Positions 36,089 to 43,950 of a stretch of DNA of 64,000 nucleotides are shown piece after piece. A model generated the notes under the pieces. It was not told where the DNA came from, ran no database searches, and worked only from the letters and a program-made list of their open reading frames with translations. Both the position numbers and the translations under genes were made by a program. Position 1 is the first letter of the stretch. Each line of letters begins with the position of its first letter. This DNA is from Anaerolineaceae bacterium (GTDB lineage Bacteria > Chloroflexota > Anaerolineae > Aggregatilineales > Phototrophicaceae). Location of the stretch: assembly GCA_002699585.1 (NCBI GenBank), contig PABP01000038.1, positions 124,001 to 188,000 of the forward strand, read 5' to 3'.

Positions 36089-37023
36089 ATAAAGCCGTTT
36101 TCTGTCAGCCAGGATTGCGCAACATCTGCCGGGTTTTCACCATCAACCTCAACGCGGGCGTTGAGCGTCTGCAGCGTCACGTTATCCAGTGAACGGAAAA
36201 TCGGGTTCAGGATACCAGCGATTTCGGGATTAGCACGGAGGACTTCACCACGGAAGACAGGGGTCGGTGCGTAGATCGGCTGAGCACCAAAGGGATCTTC
36301 CAGCACGACGAAGTTATAAGCCTGGAGCGCACCATCGGTGGCATAGGCCATCGCCATATTGACGTTGTTCGCGCCTTCGTTTAGCGCCTGCTCGGTCTGT
36401 GCTGGTGTACCACCGGCGATGATGAGCAGTTGGTCTTCTGTCAGGTCGAAGCCATAAGCTTCTTCGAATGCGGCAATACCATCAGGACGTTGGGCAAATT
36501 CATCGCCCGTCGCCATGTAGACTTCGCCACCTGAGTTGACATAGTCAGCCAGGTCAAGCGCACTATAGATGTTATTTTCTTCAGCAAAAGCTGCGGTCAC
36601 AGCAAAAGCATAGGTATTGTTGGCTGGGGTCGGCTCTAGCCAGATAAGGTCATTGGCGGCTGCATCATAAGAGCTAACCAGCGCATAACCCAGTTCACGT
36701 TCGCCATAGGCGTTTGTCGGGATGTCAGCCCACTCTACATCGTTGAAGTAGTTGTAGAGAGCCGTGCCGGTGTATTCGGCATAGACATCAATTTCGCCAT
36801 TGACGAGTGCATCACGATTAACCTGCGTGCTACCCAGATTTGTGCGGTCTTCTACCTGATAACCAGCATCTTCCAGAGCGGTCAGGATCAACTGGCCGAG
36901 GACGATTTGCTCAGTAAACTGCTTGGAACCAACCCGGATAGCTTCATCCTGTGCAGAAACAGTTGTGCCCAAAACACCGAACATCAACCCTAAAACGACC
37001 ATAATTGATAAGGTCTTACGCAT
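36079..37023 (-). CDS. Osmoprotectant (glycine betaine/choline type) ABC substrate-binding protein
   Basis: The 314-residue protein matches OpuAC/ProX-type binders: the VGSKQFTEQIVLGQLI opening, TNLGSTQVNRDALVNGEIDV, and YAEYTGTALYNYF. A Sec signal is present (cleavage near VSAQDE, no lipobox). AAGGAG precedes the ATG. It is the first gene of the operon and is followed by two hairpins before the permease. An inverted repeat 51-68 bases upstream of the ATG may bind a regulator. Confidence 0.9.
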   Translation of the reverse strand: MRKTLSIMVVLGLMFGVLGTTVSAQDEAIRVGSKQFTEQIVLGQLILTALEDAGYQVEDRTNLGSTQVNRDALVNGEIDVYAEYTGTALYNYFNDVEWADIPTNAYGERELGYALVSSYDAAANDLIWLEPTPANNTYAFAVTAAFAEENNIYSALDLADYVNSGGEVYMATGDEFAQRPDGIAAFEEAYGFDLTEDQLLIIAGGTPAQTEQALNEGANNVNMAMAYATDGALQAYNFVVLEDPFGAQPIYAPTPVFRGEVLRANPEIAGILNPIFRSLDNVTLQTLNARVEVDGENPADVAQSWLTENGFIEG

Positions 37024-37467
37024 TGCATACTCCTTCTATGTGAAAACAAGATTTGATGTTAAATCCGATGGTCTTTGACAAAAACGTCAAAAGAATCGGT
37101 TACATCCAACGTTAAGGCAAGCGATGATTTCTTGTTAGAAACTCGACTTGCACGGTCTATACGTAAACGCAGATGGCTCACGCCGGGGGTATTGCTAAAA
37201 AGGAAATTGTGTGGCCATTATTGCTACCCCGTTCCACACAATGGATGCTATCTATGGTAGTACATAGAAACTGCACGTTTGGACGTGCCATAGCAACTAC
37301 GAGTATAACGAATGGGGCCACAAACACAAGGCTCTATAGTTAAAGTCTGTTTAAAGCGTGACTTTAAATGAAGACATATAATCGTTTCTATCTGATAGTC
37401 TCATGTATCACGCCAAGACAGCCCTACAAAAGCCATCGACAGAGAAATTACGAGATTAGAGGAACAT
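37024..37467. other. Intergenic region between osmoprotectant operon and stressosome
   Basis: No supportable gene is seen. Contents, from left: the osmoprotectant promoter region with TTTGAC-AAAAAC-GTCAAA at 37074-37091; a longer inverted repeat ATTGTGTGG/CCACACAAT (37206-37242, 19-base spacer); and a weak hairpin GCACGT/ACGTGC at 37273-37288 that could end transcripts from the stressosome genes. Confidence 0.6.
37074..37091. promoter_or_regulatory. Inverted repeat upstream of the osmoprotectant operon
   Basis: TTTGAC and GTCAAA arms are perfect with a 6-base spacer. On the minus strand the repeat contains TTGACG, a possible -35 element, so a protein bound here would compete with RNA polymerase. 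No -10 partner at ideal spacing was fixed. Confidence 0.4.
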
Positions 37468-38070
37468 TTATGCGGGGACAAAGCGCAAAACAACCACGAG
37501 TGAATCGTCCGTGCCGCGCTTGAAATTCGTATGAATGTAATCTGCGATCACCTGGGGCGACTGGCGTAGAGGCGCATCCTGCAAAAAACCACTACGAATG
37601 CCGTCGGTCGCCATGACGAGCGTATCGTAAGGATATATGCTCACTTTTGATGGACGGATCGTTGGCAGGCGAAAGCCCACAACGCCACCCCTTGAGAGCA
37701 AGGATTCGCGTTTGAGGGTATCCTGGCTACGAACAACCCCGGCATAGACGTTGCCCACCCCCGCCCATTCGAGTTGGGCATTGGCTGCATCGAATTGGGC
37801 GATGCTCACCGCCGCACCGCGTGTCACCCGTATGGCTCGACTACAATGCTCTAACTGCACCTTCACCGGACGATTCACATCCTGCTGGAAGGCATCGACC
37901 GCAGCCAGGGCGGCTGTTGCCGCCTTTTCACCGTGTCCTAACCCATCAATCACAGCGACAAGGACGCCACGCCGCGTCGCTTGCACCAGAAACCGATCAC
38001 CGGCTTGTTCTGGCGAATTGCCAGGATAAGCGGCCTGAGCGTACGCACACTGATAGCTGAGTTGCGTCAT
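37468..38070 (-). CDS. rsbX: SpoIIE/RsbX-type PP2C phosphatase
   Basis: This 200-residue protein is a single PP2C domain like RsbX: GDRFLVQ near residue 25, DGLGHG with its metal-binding aspartate near 44, and the late MATDGI near 157. RsbX dephosphorylates stressosome proteins to reset it. Start is taken at MTQLS because its ATG overlaps the preceding stop by 4 bases (ATGA). It is the last gene of the module; there is no RsbU or sigma factor next to it, so the output is not visible. The symbol is by analogy. Confidence 0.82.
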   Translation of the reverse strand: MTQLSYQCAYAQAAYPGNSPEQAGDRFLVQATRRGVLVAVIDGLGHGEKAATAALAAVDAFQQDVNRPVKVQLEHCSRAIRVTRGAAVSIAQFDAANAQLEWAGVGNVYAGVVRSQDTLKRESLLSRGGVVGFRLPTIRPSKVSIYPYDTLVMATDGIRSGFLQDAPLRQSPQVIADYIHTNFKRGTDDSLVVVLRFVPA

Positions 38071-38474
38071 AGTTTCCATTTCCGCATCGTAATGCTCGTG
38101 CCCTTATCCATGTCGGACGTGATCTCAAAATCATCCATCAGGCGCTTGGCACCGGGCAACCCCTTACCCAGTCCCTTTCCTGTAGAAAAGCCATCTTGTA
38201 GTACTGCCTCTAAATCAGGGATGCCAGGGCCGTTATCGATAGCCTGTATTTCTATCCCGAGTTGGATGCCCAGGACATCTTGCCGTTCAACCTGTTCAAA
38301 CAGGACTTGACCGTGCCCCGCGTATTCCAAGATATTGCGCGTAACTTCTAACGTGGCGATATGAATTGCCGTACACTCCCCCAGTGGGAAGCCTATCTGC
38401 TGTGCGAGCCGATGCGCAGTGCGGCCTGCGATGACCGCATGAATTTCGTTAAACACACGGATTATTTCAGCCAT
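38067..38474 (-). CDS. rsbT: RsbT-like serine kinase / anti-sigma ATPase, second copy
   Basis: The 135-residue protein is a GHKL ATPase. Motifs are HIATLEVTRNIL (N box), IDNGPGIPD (G1) and GLGKGLPGAKRLMDD (G2), each in order. RsbT-type proteins phosphorylate RsbS and RsbR to release the stressosome signal. The start overlaps the previous gene by 13 bases. A second paralogue directly upstream is unusual and implies distinct roles. Confidence 0.85.
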   Translation of the reverse strand: MAEIIRVFNEIHAVIAGRTAHRLAQQIGFPLGECTAIHIATLEVTRNILEYAGHGQVLFEQVERQDVLGIQLGIEIQAIDNGPGIPDLEAVLQDGFSTGKGLGKGLPGAKRLMDDFEITSDMDKGTSITMRKWKL

Positions 38475-38875
38475 TTCGTTACGGTGATGGTCGTGCCCCG
38501 CCCGACCTCGGTCTCTATATTGAAGTCATCCATCAGGCGACGCGACCCGGACAACCCTAAGCCCAGGCCCCGTGACGAAGTCCAATGATCTGTCATAGCC
38601 AAGTCCACATCGTCTATACCGGGGCCATTGTCAGAGGCAATCACCTGGATATAGGGTGGCTCGGCATTATGATCGCTGGTGATTCTTATCATGCCCTGAT
38701 TAGCATAAACAACAATGTTGCGCGCTAGCTCGGAGATAGCGACTGCAATACGCGTTGCATCGGCACGATCAAAGCCCATTTCAAGGGCAATGGTCATGCC
38801 CCGGCGACGGGCGGCAGAGACATCATTAACGGTCTCAATGGCTGTTATCTCATCGACGCTAAGCTCTGAAGACAT
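38462..38875 (-). CDS. rsbT: RsbT-like serine kinase / anti-sigma ATPase, first copy
   Basis: This 137-residue GHKL ATPase has the N box AVAISELARNIVVYA, G1 SDNGPGIDD and G2 GLGLGLSGSRRLMDD, as in RsbT. The ATG at MSSEL is chosen because GGAG is 10 bases upstream. It overlaps RsbS by 17 bases, so translation is coupled. The upper copy is closer to canonical RsbT than the second by the SGSRRLMDDF tail. Its expected substrates are the STAS proteins encoded just before it. Confidence 0.87.
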   Translation of the reverse strand: MSSELSVDEITAIETVNDVSAARRRGMTIALEMGFDRADATRIAVAISELARNIVVYANQGMIRITSDHNAEPPYIQVIASDNGPGIDDVDLAMTDHWTSSRGLGLGLSGSRRLMDDFNIETEVGRGTTITVTKWLK

Positions 38876-39296
38876 TGTCATCAAACTCCAGGCTCAATGC
38901 GTTTGCCATCTCATCTATCTTCGTAATCACATCCGTGGAAGTGCCATTGGCCCGTTTGCGCGTCAAACGCATGGCTTCGTCTAAGTCAATGACCACATCG
39001 ACTTCTGGCAGCGTCATGCCCAATTCAACCATCGTTTCGATCACCGCATCTTGCAAGCCAGCAATGATGATTCTGGCTCCCATCAACTCAACGGTCTTGG
39101 ATGTGCTGTAGATGAAGCGGCCAAAGAAGCTATCACATATATCAACCAGATGGAAATCGAGCACTACAATGTCAGAATCATACTCACGGATCGCACGCAA
39201 AATATCGCGGCGCATGCGGATGACATCGTCATCGAGCAAATCGCTGGGCACAGAGACCAGCAACATTTTTTCAAGTTTTTGGATCCCAGTAAACAT
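38859..39296 (-). CDS. rsbS: STAS-domain stressosome protein RsbS
   Basis: The 145-residue single-domain STAS protein fits RsbS. The phosphorylation-type region reads DICDSFFGRF with serine 56, followed by MGARIIIAGLQDAVIETMVELG, both typical. RsbS is the minor core of the stressosome and is phosphorylated by RsbT on one serine. Adjacent genes supply the RsbR partner upstream and the kinase downstream. Confidence 0.88.
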   Translation of the reverse strand: MFTGIQKLEKMLLVSVPSDLLDDDVIRMRRDILRAIREYDSDIVVLDFHLVDICDSFFGRFIYSTSKTVELMGARIIIAGLQDAVIETMVELGMTLPEVDVVIDLDEAMRLTRKRANGTSTDVITKIDEMANALSLEFDDNVFRA

Positions 39297-39301
39297 ATCG
39301 A

Positions 39302-40228
39302 CTACTCGTCGCTCAGGCGATCGCGCAAGCGACGCAACGCAATTTTGAGGCCGCTTTGCAAGTCATGAACCGTATCCAGATTGGACCAATCGATACCCAG
39401 GTCTACGATTGTTTCCGCAACCGCATCAGAGATACCCGTCACAATCGTTTCAGACCCTTTGAGGCGGGCAGCCTGAATCGTCCGGTTGAGATGATCGGCA
39501 ACGCCGGTATCAACCAGGGGCACGCCCGTAATGTCGAGGATAATCACTTTGGCATTGTGCTGGGTGATGCCTGCCAACAACGAACGCATGATGTTGCGCG
39601 CACGCGCGGTGTCAATAGCACCTATAAGCGGCATGACGATAATATGGTCCGTTATTGGGATAATGGGCGTCGATAACTCCTCGAGCACTTCCCGCTGAGA
39701 CTGATTGAGTTCGAGCTGCTCCTTGAGAGCTTCCTGGGCACGCTTTAGCTCAGTAATGTCACGACCAATGCCAATCAGGCCAGCGACTTCGCCATCTTCG
39801 TCACGGAAGATCATCTTGCTGGTCAAGATGGTGCCTTTTTCACCCGTGACTGTATCAAGGCGATCTTGTTCCAATGTCAGGGATTGCTTACCCGATTTGA
39901 GAAATTTTTGTTCGTCTTCGTAATATTTTTGTGCCAATTCTTGTGGATAAAAATCAAAATCAGACTTGCCAATAGCGGATTCTGGGCCTGATATCCCCAT
40001 TGATTTAGCAATGGACTCATTAGCAACGATGAATTCACTACTCAGGTCCTTGGCGTAAACAAAATCCGGGAGCGTATTCATTACGGTTCTAAGCAACCGG
40101 ACTTCGTTTTCTAATTCCTGGGCATATTGACGCAGTTCCTCAATTGTTTGCATGTCTTGAATGTTCGAAATACGCATAAGGATGTCTGCTTTTCTTATAT
40201 ATGGTAAACATAAGTACATCGTACTCAT
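39302..40228 (-). CDS. rsbR: RsbR-like sensor: PAS plus STAS
   Basis: The protein (308 residues from the upstream ATG, 291 if the start is at 40177) has a helical N-terminus, a PAS domain (about 45-165, with DFVYAKDLSSEFIVANESIAKS and GLIGIGRDITELKRAQ) and a C-terminal STAS domain (about 190-300) with the RsbR motif DITGVPLVDTGVADHL. In RsbR the threonine of VDT is a phosphorylation site. The PAS domain replaces the globin of Bacillus RsbR and could sense a small ligand, redox or light. Neither start has a Shine-Dalgarno; TAAAAT lies 7 bases before the first ATG, so a leaderless message is possible. Confidence 0.85.
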   Translation of the reverse strand: MSTMYLCLPYIRKADILMRISNIQDMQTIEELRQYAQELENEVRLLRTVMNTLPDFVYAKDLSSEFIVANESIAKSMGISGPESAIGKSDFDFYPQELAQKYYEDEQKFLKSGKQSLTLEQDRLDTVTGEKGTILTSKMIFRDEDGEVAGLIGIGRDITELKRAQEALKEQLELNQSQREVLEELSTPIIPITDHIIVMPLIGAIDTARARNIMRSLLAGITQHNAKVIILDITGVPLVDTGVADHLNRTIQAARLKGSETIVTGISDAVAETIVDLGIDWSNLDTVHDLQSGLKIALRRLRDRLSDE

Positions 40229-40363
40229 TCGTACAATTTTATTATGCAGGAAAGTTTAAGTCTTATGCATTGAGAGATAAGGGTTGCCTATCAACAAGGG
40301 CGCAAGTATGGATTTTGGCAAAGAAACAAGCTGCGTTCGGTAGATAGGAAGAATTGCTGAGGT

Positions 40364-40384
40364 GACCATCAGCGGCTGATGGTC
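40364..40384 (-). other. 9-bp hairpin over the FG-GAP gene stop codon
   Basis: GACCATCAG (40364-40372) and CTGATGGTC (40376-40384) pair perfectly around 3 bases and include the stop codon of the gene. There is no T-run. It may stabilise the 3-prime end of the sugar-transporter operon mRNA. Confidence 0.5.
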
Positions 40385-41997
40385 AAAAGTGCCTCATGAC
40401 CTGTCAGTTCGATTTCTGATTGACCACCATCCGGCCATATGATCTTTAATGCAAGCAGATTTGTTGAAGCAGGATAGCCAAAGTGTAGCCGAGAAGGATC
40501 ACCAGAGAGATAGCCACTAGAGGAGCGTATTGTGCGCTGTAGATCGCCCATATCTGTGACCAGGGTAACGAGGCTACCTATTGCGCTGGGATTTGCACTT
40601 TCTGGCCAGTGTAAATCGACTTGCAGGCTACGGCCACTACATAGCTGATTCTCAAAGAGTTGGGCTGGACCGCGCAGATTGTTGACGACAATATCCAGGT
40701 CACCATCGCCGTCCAAATCGGCCATGCTCATGGCGCGGCCACTGTAGGTCGATGCCAAATCCCATTCCGGCATCACCAGGAAACCCTGGCCATTCCGATT
40801 GCGAAAAGCCTGATTTTCTTCTACCAGTTCGTGATCTGGTAAATGAGCGAACATAGTCTGCTCGATAAATCCGTTGACCACATACAGATCAACAAAGCCA
40901 TCTTGATCGAGGTCACCAAATTTGCTCGACCAACTCCAGCCGGTGGCATCAATGCCCCACCCCGCAGCCCGGTTCAGGAATCCTTCCGTACCCGTCACTT
41001 GCAGCACGTTGGCCATCACCTGTGGGTCGCCAATCGGATGGGGATCATCCATCATGTCGTCCATCAAGGGCTGCCAAGCCTCCGTTGTTTCGTCGTCAGT
41101 GGCATAGGGCTTCATATCCGTTGAAAAGAACTCAGTTGTGCCATCATTGTTGACATCGGCGAAGTCATAGCTCATGGTGCTGTAGGTGGTATTTTCAAAA
41201 TAGTCATCAGCTACCCAGCCATCGGCCGTATTGAGCCAGATATAGTCGCGCACGGCAAAATCATTGCCGACGATGATGTCCAAACGGCCATCGTCGTTGG
41301 TATCAGCCAGGATAAGGGCCAAGGCCTGCGCTTCCGGTGCCAGCCGCTGAGGACGAAAAATACCCTCGTCATTTTCGTAATAATAGACACCACCCCGCCC
41401 TGTCAGTAAGAAATCCGGGCCAAGCGCGTTGAGCAATTCGGCATCATACGTTCCGCCGACCAGGTCCAGGTCACCATCATCATCCAAATCGGCCCAACTG
41501 GTCGAGTAAAGTGGTTCGGCAATGTACGAGAGAATTTCTTGCTCAAAAGTCCCATCGCCCAGGTTGCGCCAATAGTTGGGCGCACTGGCAATGCGCGTAA
41601 AAAACAGATCATTCCAGCCATCGCCATCAATATCAACGATATTCACAGCGCGGGACATGCCCTGCCCCAAACGTTCCGTTCGGAATTGGAAATCGCCTTC
41701 GTTCCAGAGGATGGTATTCGCGCCAGCGTGATTGGCCAGCACAACGTCCAGATCACCATCATTATCGAGGTCGTTAATCGCAAGGCCGCTACCGTTGGCT
41801 TCAAACTGGCGGACATCATCCCCACCCGGAACGGTGGTTACATGGTCGAGGTCATACGTAACAAAGCGCCCTGAACAGTGCAAAGGCGTTGTCGCGCGAG
41901 GGTGGCGTTCAACAGTGACAGGCACGGTATCCTGAGCCTGAACGCCTACAGCACACAACAGGATCAATGCGAGGGAGAGCCATCGACGCAAAATCAT
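40369..41997 (-). CDS. Secreted FG-GAP/VCBS protein with ASPIC/UnbV C-terminus
   Basis: The 542-residue protein has a Sec signal (about 1-22, cleavage near VQAQD) and at least seven calcium-loop-type repeats, such as DLDNDGDLD (76), DIDGDGWND (122), DLDDDGDLD (170), DTNDDGRLD (232) and DVNNDGTTE (281). They are spaced 46-62 residues apart, as in beta-propeller FG-GAP proteins. The last 90 residues (about 450-542) match ASPIC/UnbV (CRTAC1 group). The biological role of this family is unclear; binding to glycans or surface attachment is plausible. It follows the MalG gene by 9 bases, so it is expressed with a sugar transporter. Confidence 0.85.
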   Translation of the reverse strand: MILRRWLSLALILLCAVGVQAQDTVPVTVERHPRATTPLHCSGRFVTYDLDHVTTVPGGDDVRQFEANGSGLAINDLDNDGDLDVVLANHAGANTILWNEGDFQFRTERLGQGMSRAVNIVDIDGDGWNDLFFTRIASAPNYWRNLGDGTFEQEILSYIAEPLYSTSWADLDDDGDLDLVGGTYDAELLNALGPDFLLTGRGGVYYYENDEGIFRPQRLAPEAQALALILADTNDDGRLDIIVGNDFAVRDYIWLNTADGWVADDYFENTTYSTMSYDFADVNNDGTTEFFSTDMKPYATDDETTEAWQPLMDDMMDDPHPIGDPQVMANVLQVTGTEGFLNRAAGWGIDATGWSWSSKFGDLDQDGFVDLYVVNGFIEQTMFAHLPDHELVEENQAFRNRNGQGFLVMPEWDLASTYSGRAMSMADLDGDGDLDIVVNNLRGPAQLFENQLCSGRSLQVDLHWPESANPSAIGSLVTLVTDMGDLQRTIRSSSGYLSGDPSRLHFGYPASTNLLALKIIWPDGGQSEIELTGHEALLTISR

Positions 41998-42006
41998 AAC
42001 AGTTGG

Positions 42007-42858
42007 CTAACGTCCGCCCATACCACTGATAGCAATGCCGCGAATAAACCACTTTTGGGCGAAGGCATATACGATTAGCACAGGCATCATAGCAACAACT
42101 GCTGCTGCCATAAGGAGGTTCCAGCGCACGTTATACTGCCCCTGGAACGAATTCAACCCGACCGGGACGGTACGCATTTCTTCAGAATTGGTGACGACCA
42201 ACGGCCACAGGAAATCGTTCCATGTGTTGAGGAAGATAAAAATACTGACCGCAGCGATAGCCGTCTTGCTCATCGGCATGATGATGTTCCACCAAATGCG
42301 CAGCGATGAGGCCCCATCCATGCGGGCGGCTTCATCAAGGTCCATCGGCAGGGTTAAAAAGTGCTGGCGCAACAAAAAGGTACTAAATGCTGAAAATGCC
42401 GGGGGCACAATCAAGGCCCAATACGTATTGTACCAATCGAGATTGATGACGATGATGAAGTTGGGGATGAGCAAGACCGGGAACGGAATCATCAAGGCAG
42501 CGAGATAGATCATAAAGATCGTATCACGACCCTTGAAGCGCAAACGAGCGAAAGCAAATGCTGCTAATGACGACGTAAACACCTGGATAATCATCACAGA
42601 TGCGGCCACAAAGAGGCTGTTGAAATAGAAGCGATCAAAGGGCATGGCCGACAGGGCATCTTCGTAGTTCTTCCAGGCGAAGTTTTCAGGAATCCAGGTC
42701 GGGGGATAGGTGAAAAGCTCACTGGGCTGCTTGAGCGATGTACTCAGCATCCAGAAGAACGGCAGCAGCATAATCAGGCTGCCAATAATGAGGCCGACAT
42801 GCAGCAGGACATGCCGCCATCTAAAGGGTCTGGGTGGCGTATGGCGTTCAAGCGTCAT
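42007..42858 (-). CDS. MalG-type sugar ABC permease
   Basis: The 283-residue second permease of this carbohydrate transporter shows five to six hydrophobic segments and the EAA loop DLDEAARMDGASSLRIWWNIIMPMSKT. It starts in a 4-base ATGA overlap with MalF and ends nine bases before the FG-GAP gene. GAGGTGG is 7 bases before the ATG. Confidence 0.93.
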   Translation of the reverse strand: MTLERHTPPRPFRWRHVLLHVGLIIGSLIMLLPFFWMLSTSLKQPSELFTYPPTWIPENFAWKNYEDALSAMPFDRFYFNSLFVAASVMIIQVFTSSLAAFAFARLRFKGRDTIFMIYLAALMIPFPVLLIPNFIIVINLDWYNTYWALIVPPAFSAFSTFLLRQHFLTLPMDLDEAARMDGASSLRIWWNIIMPMSKTAIAAVSIFIFLNTWNDFLWPLVVTNSEEMRTVPVGLNSFQGQYNVRWNLLMAAAVVAMMPVLIVYAFAQKWFIRGIAISGMGGR

Positions 42859-43841
42859 GATTCATCCACCTCGTAATGCACCCAACGCCGTTGCATACGC
42901 AGTTGGAATACGGTGATGACGAAAATAATGCCAAACAGCACCCAGGAAATCGCCGCCGCCGACCCCATCTTTTGGTAGTTGAAGGCATTCTGGTAGATGT
43001 AGTACACAATCGACAAGGTCGCCTGCAAAGGTTCACCACCACCGACGCGCGTCATGACGAAAGGCTCGGCGAAGAGTTGGAAGGCACCAATCATCTGGAT
43101 AATCAGCAGGAAGAAGGTCGTCGGGCTGACCAGCGGAACGGTAATGCTACGGAAGCGATTCCAGGCATTGGCGCCATCCACACGCGCTGCTTCGTAGAGT
43201 TCCTCCGGGATGCCCTGCAAACCCGCTAAATAGATGACCATCGTAAAACCGACATTCTTCCAAATGGTCAACACTGCCACCGTTGGCTTCGACCAGAACG
43301 GATCAGCCAACCAGTTAGGGGGCTGTATGTTCCAGCCAGTGGCATCGGCAAGCTGCCATATCCAGGAACTAATGAGGCCAAAGTCCTGGTTAAACAACCA
43401 CTGGAAGACCATCGCCGCCGCGACGACATTGGTCACTACCGGCATAAAGTAGATCACACGGTAGATACCCAAACCGCGCACACCCGTATTGAGGGCAACG
43501 GCCATCACCAGGCCGATGATGAGCTGCAAGGGAACGATGGCAAACACATAGAAAACCGTATTGCCCAATACGATGGGGAAAATAGCATCATTCGTCAGCA
43601 GTTCAACGTAATTTTCCAGGCCAACGAATGAGGGCGTGTTGGTCAGCTTCCACTCAAAGAAGCTGAGAGCCAAAGACCCAACAGCAGGCAAAATGACAAA
43701 TACCAAGAATCCGAGCAAGCTGGGCAATAAGAAAAGATAGGCCACAGACTGCTGCTGAGGATTCCAGGTGCCTAGGCCAAGCCAGCGCTTAATACTTGAT
43801 TGTCTAGCGGTGTTGGTTTGGTGCTGCGTTTGTGTACTCAC
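42855..43841 (-). CDS. MalF-type sugar ABC permease
   Basis: The 328-residue first permease has a cytoplasmic N-terminus of about 25 polar residues, then the SVAYLFLLPSLLGFLVFVI membrane segment and others, and the EAA loop PEELYEAARVDGANAWNRFRSITVPLV. It follows the SBP gene after a 109-base gap with a strong hairpin. Confidence 0.93.
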   Translation of the reverse strand: MSTQTQHQTNTARQSSIKRWLGLGTWNPQQQSVAYLFLLPSLLGFLVFVILPAVGSLALSFFEWKLTNTPSFVGLENYVELLTNDAIFPIVLGNTVFYVFAIVPLQLIIGLVMAVALNTGVRGLGIYRVIYFMPVVTNVVAAAMVFQWLFNQDFGLISSWIWQLADATGWNIQPPNWLADPFWSKPTVAVLTIWKNVGFTMVIYLAGLQGIPEELYEAARVDGANAWNRFRSITVPLVSPTTFFLLIIQMIGAFQLFAEPFVMTRVGGGEPLQATLSIVYYIYQNAFNYQKMGSAAAISWVLFGIIFVITVFQLRMQRRWVHYEVDES

Positions 43842-43900
43842 ACAAATCGTCTCGCCAACTGGTCAACAAGTGGGAATTTCAATATTTCACGAAATAGATA

Positions 43901-43923
43901 TGGGGTGGATGTGATCCACCCCA
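43901..43923 (-). other. 10-bp hairpin between SBP and MalF
   Basis: TGGGGTGGAT (43901-43910) and ATCCACCCCA (43914-43923) pair perfectly around GTG. It lies 27 bases after the SBP stop. No strong T-run follows. Confidence 0.75.
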
Positions 43924-43950
43924 CACAACTAGCAAAAGCTAACGAACGCA

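Noticed and set aside
37075-37260. A 61-codon plus-strand frame in the osmoprotectant upstream region
   Set aside because: Crosses inverted repeats and probable promoter elements, no ribosome site.
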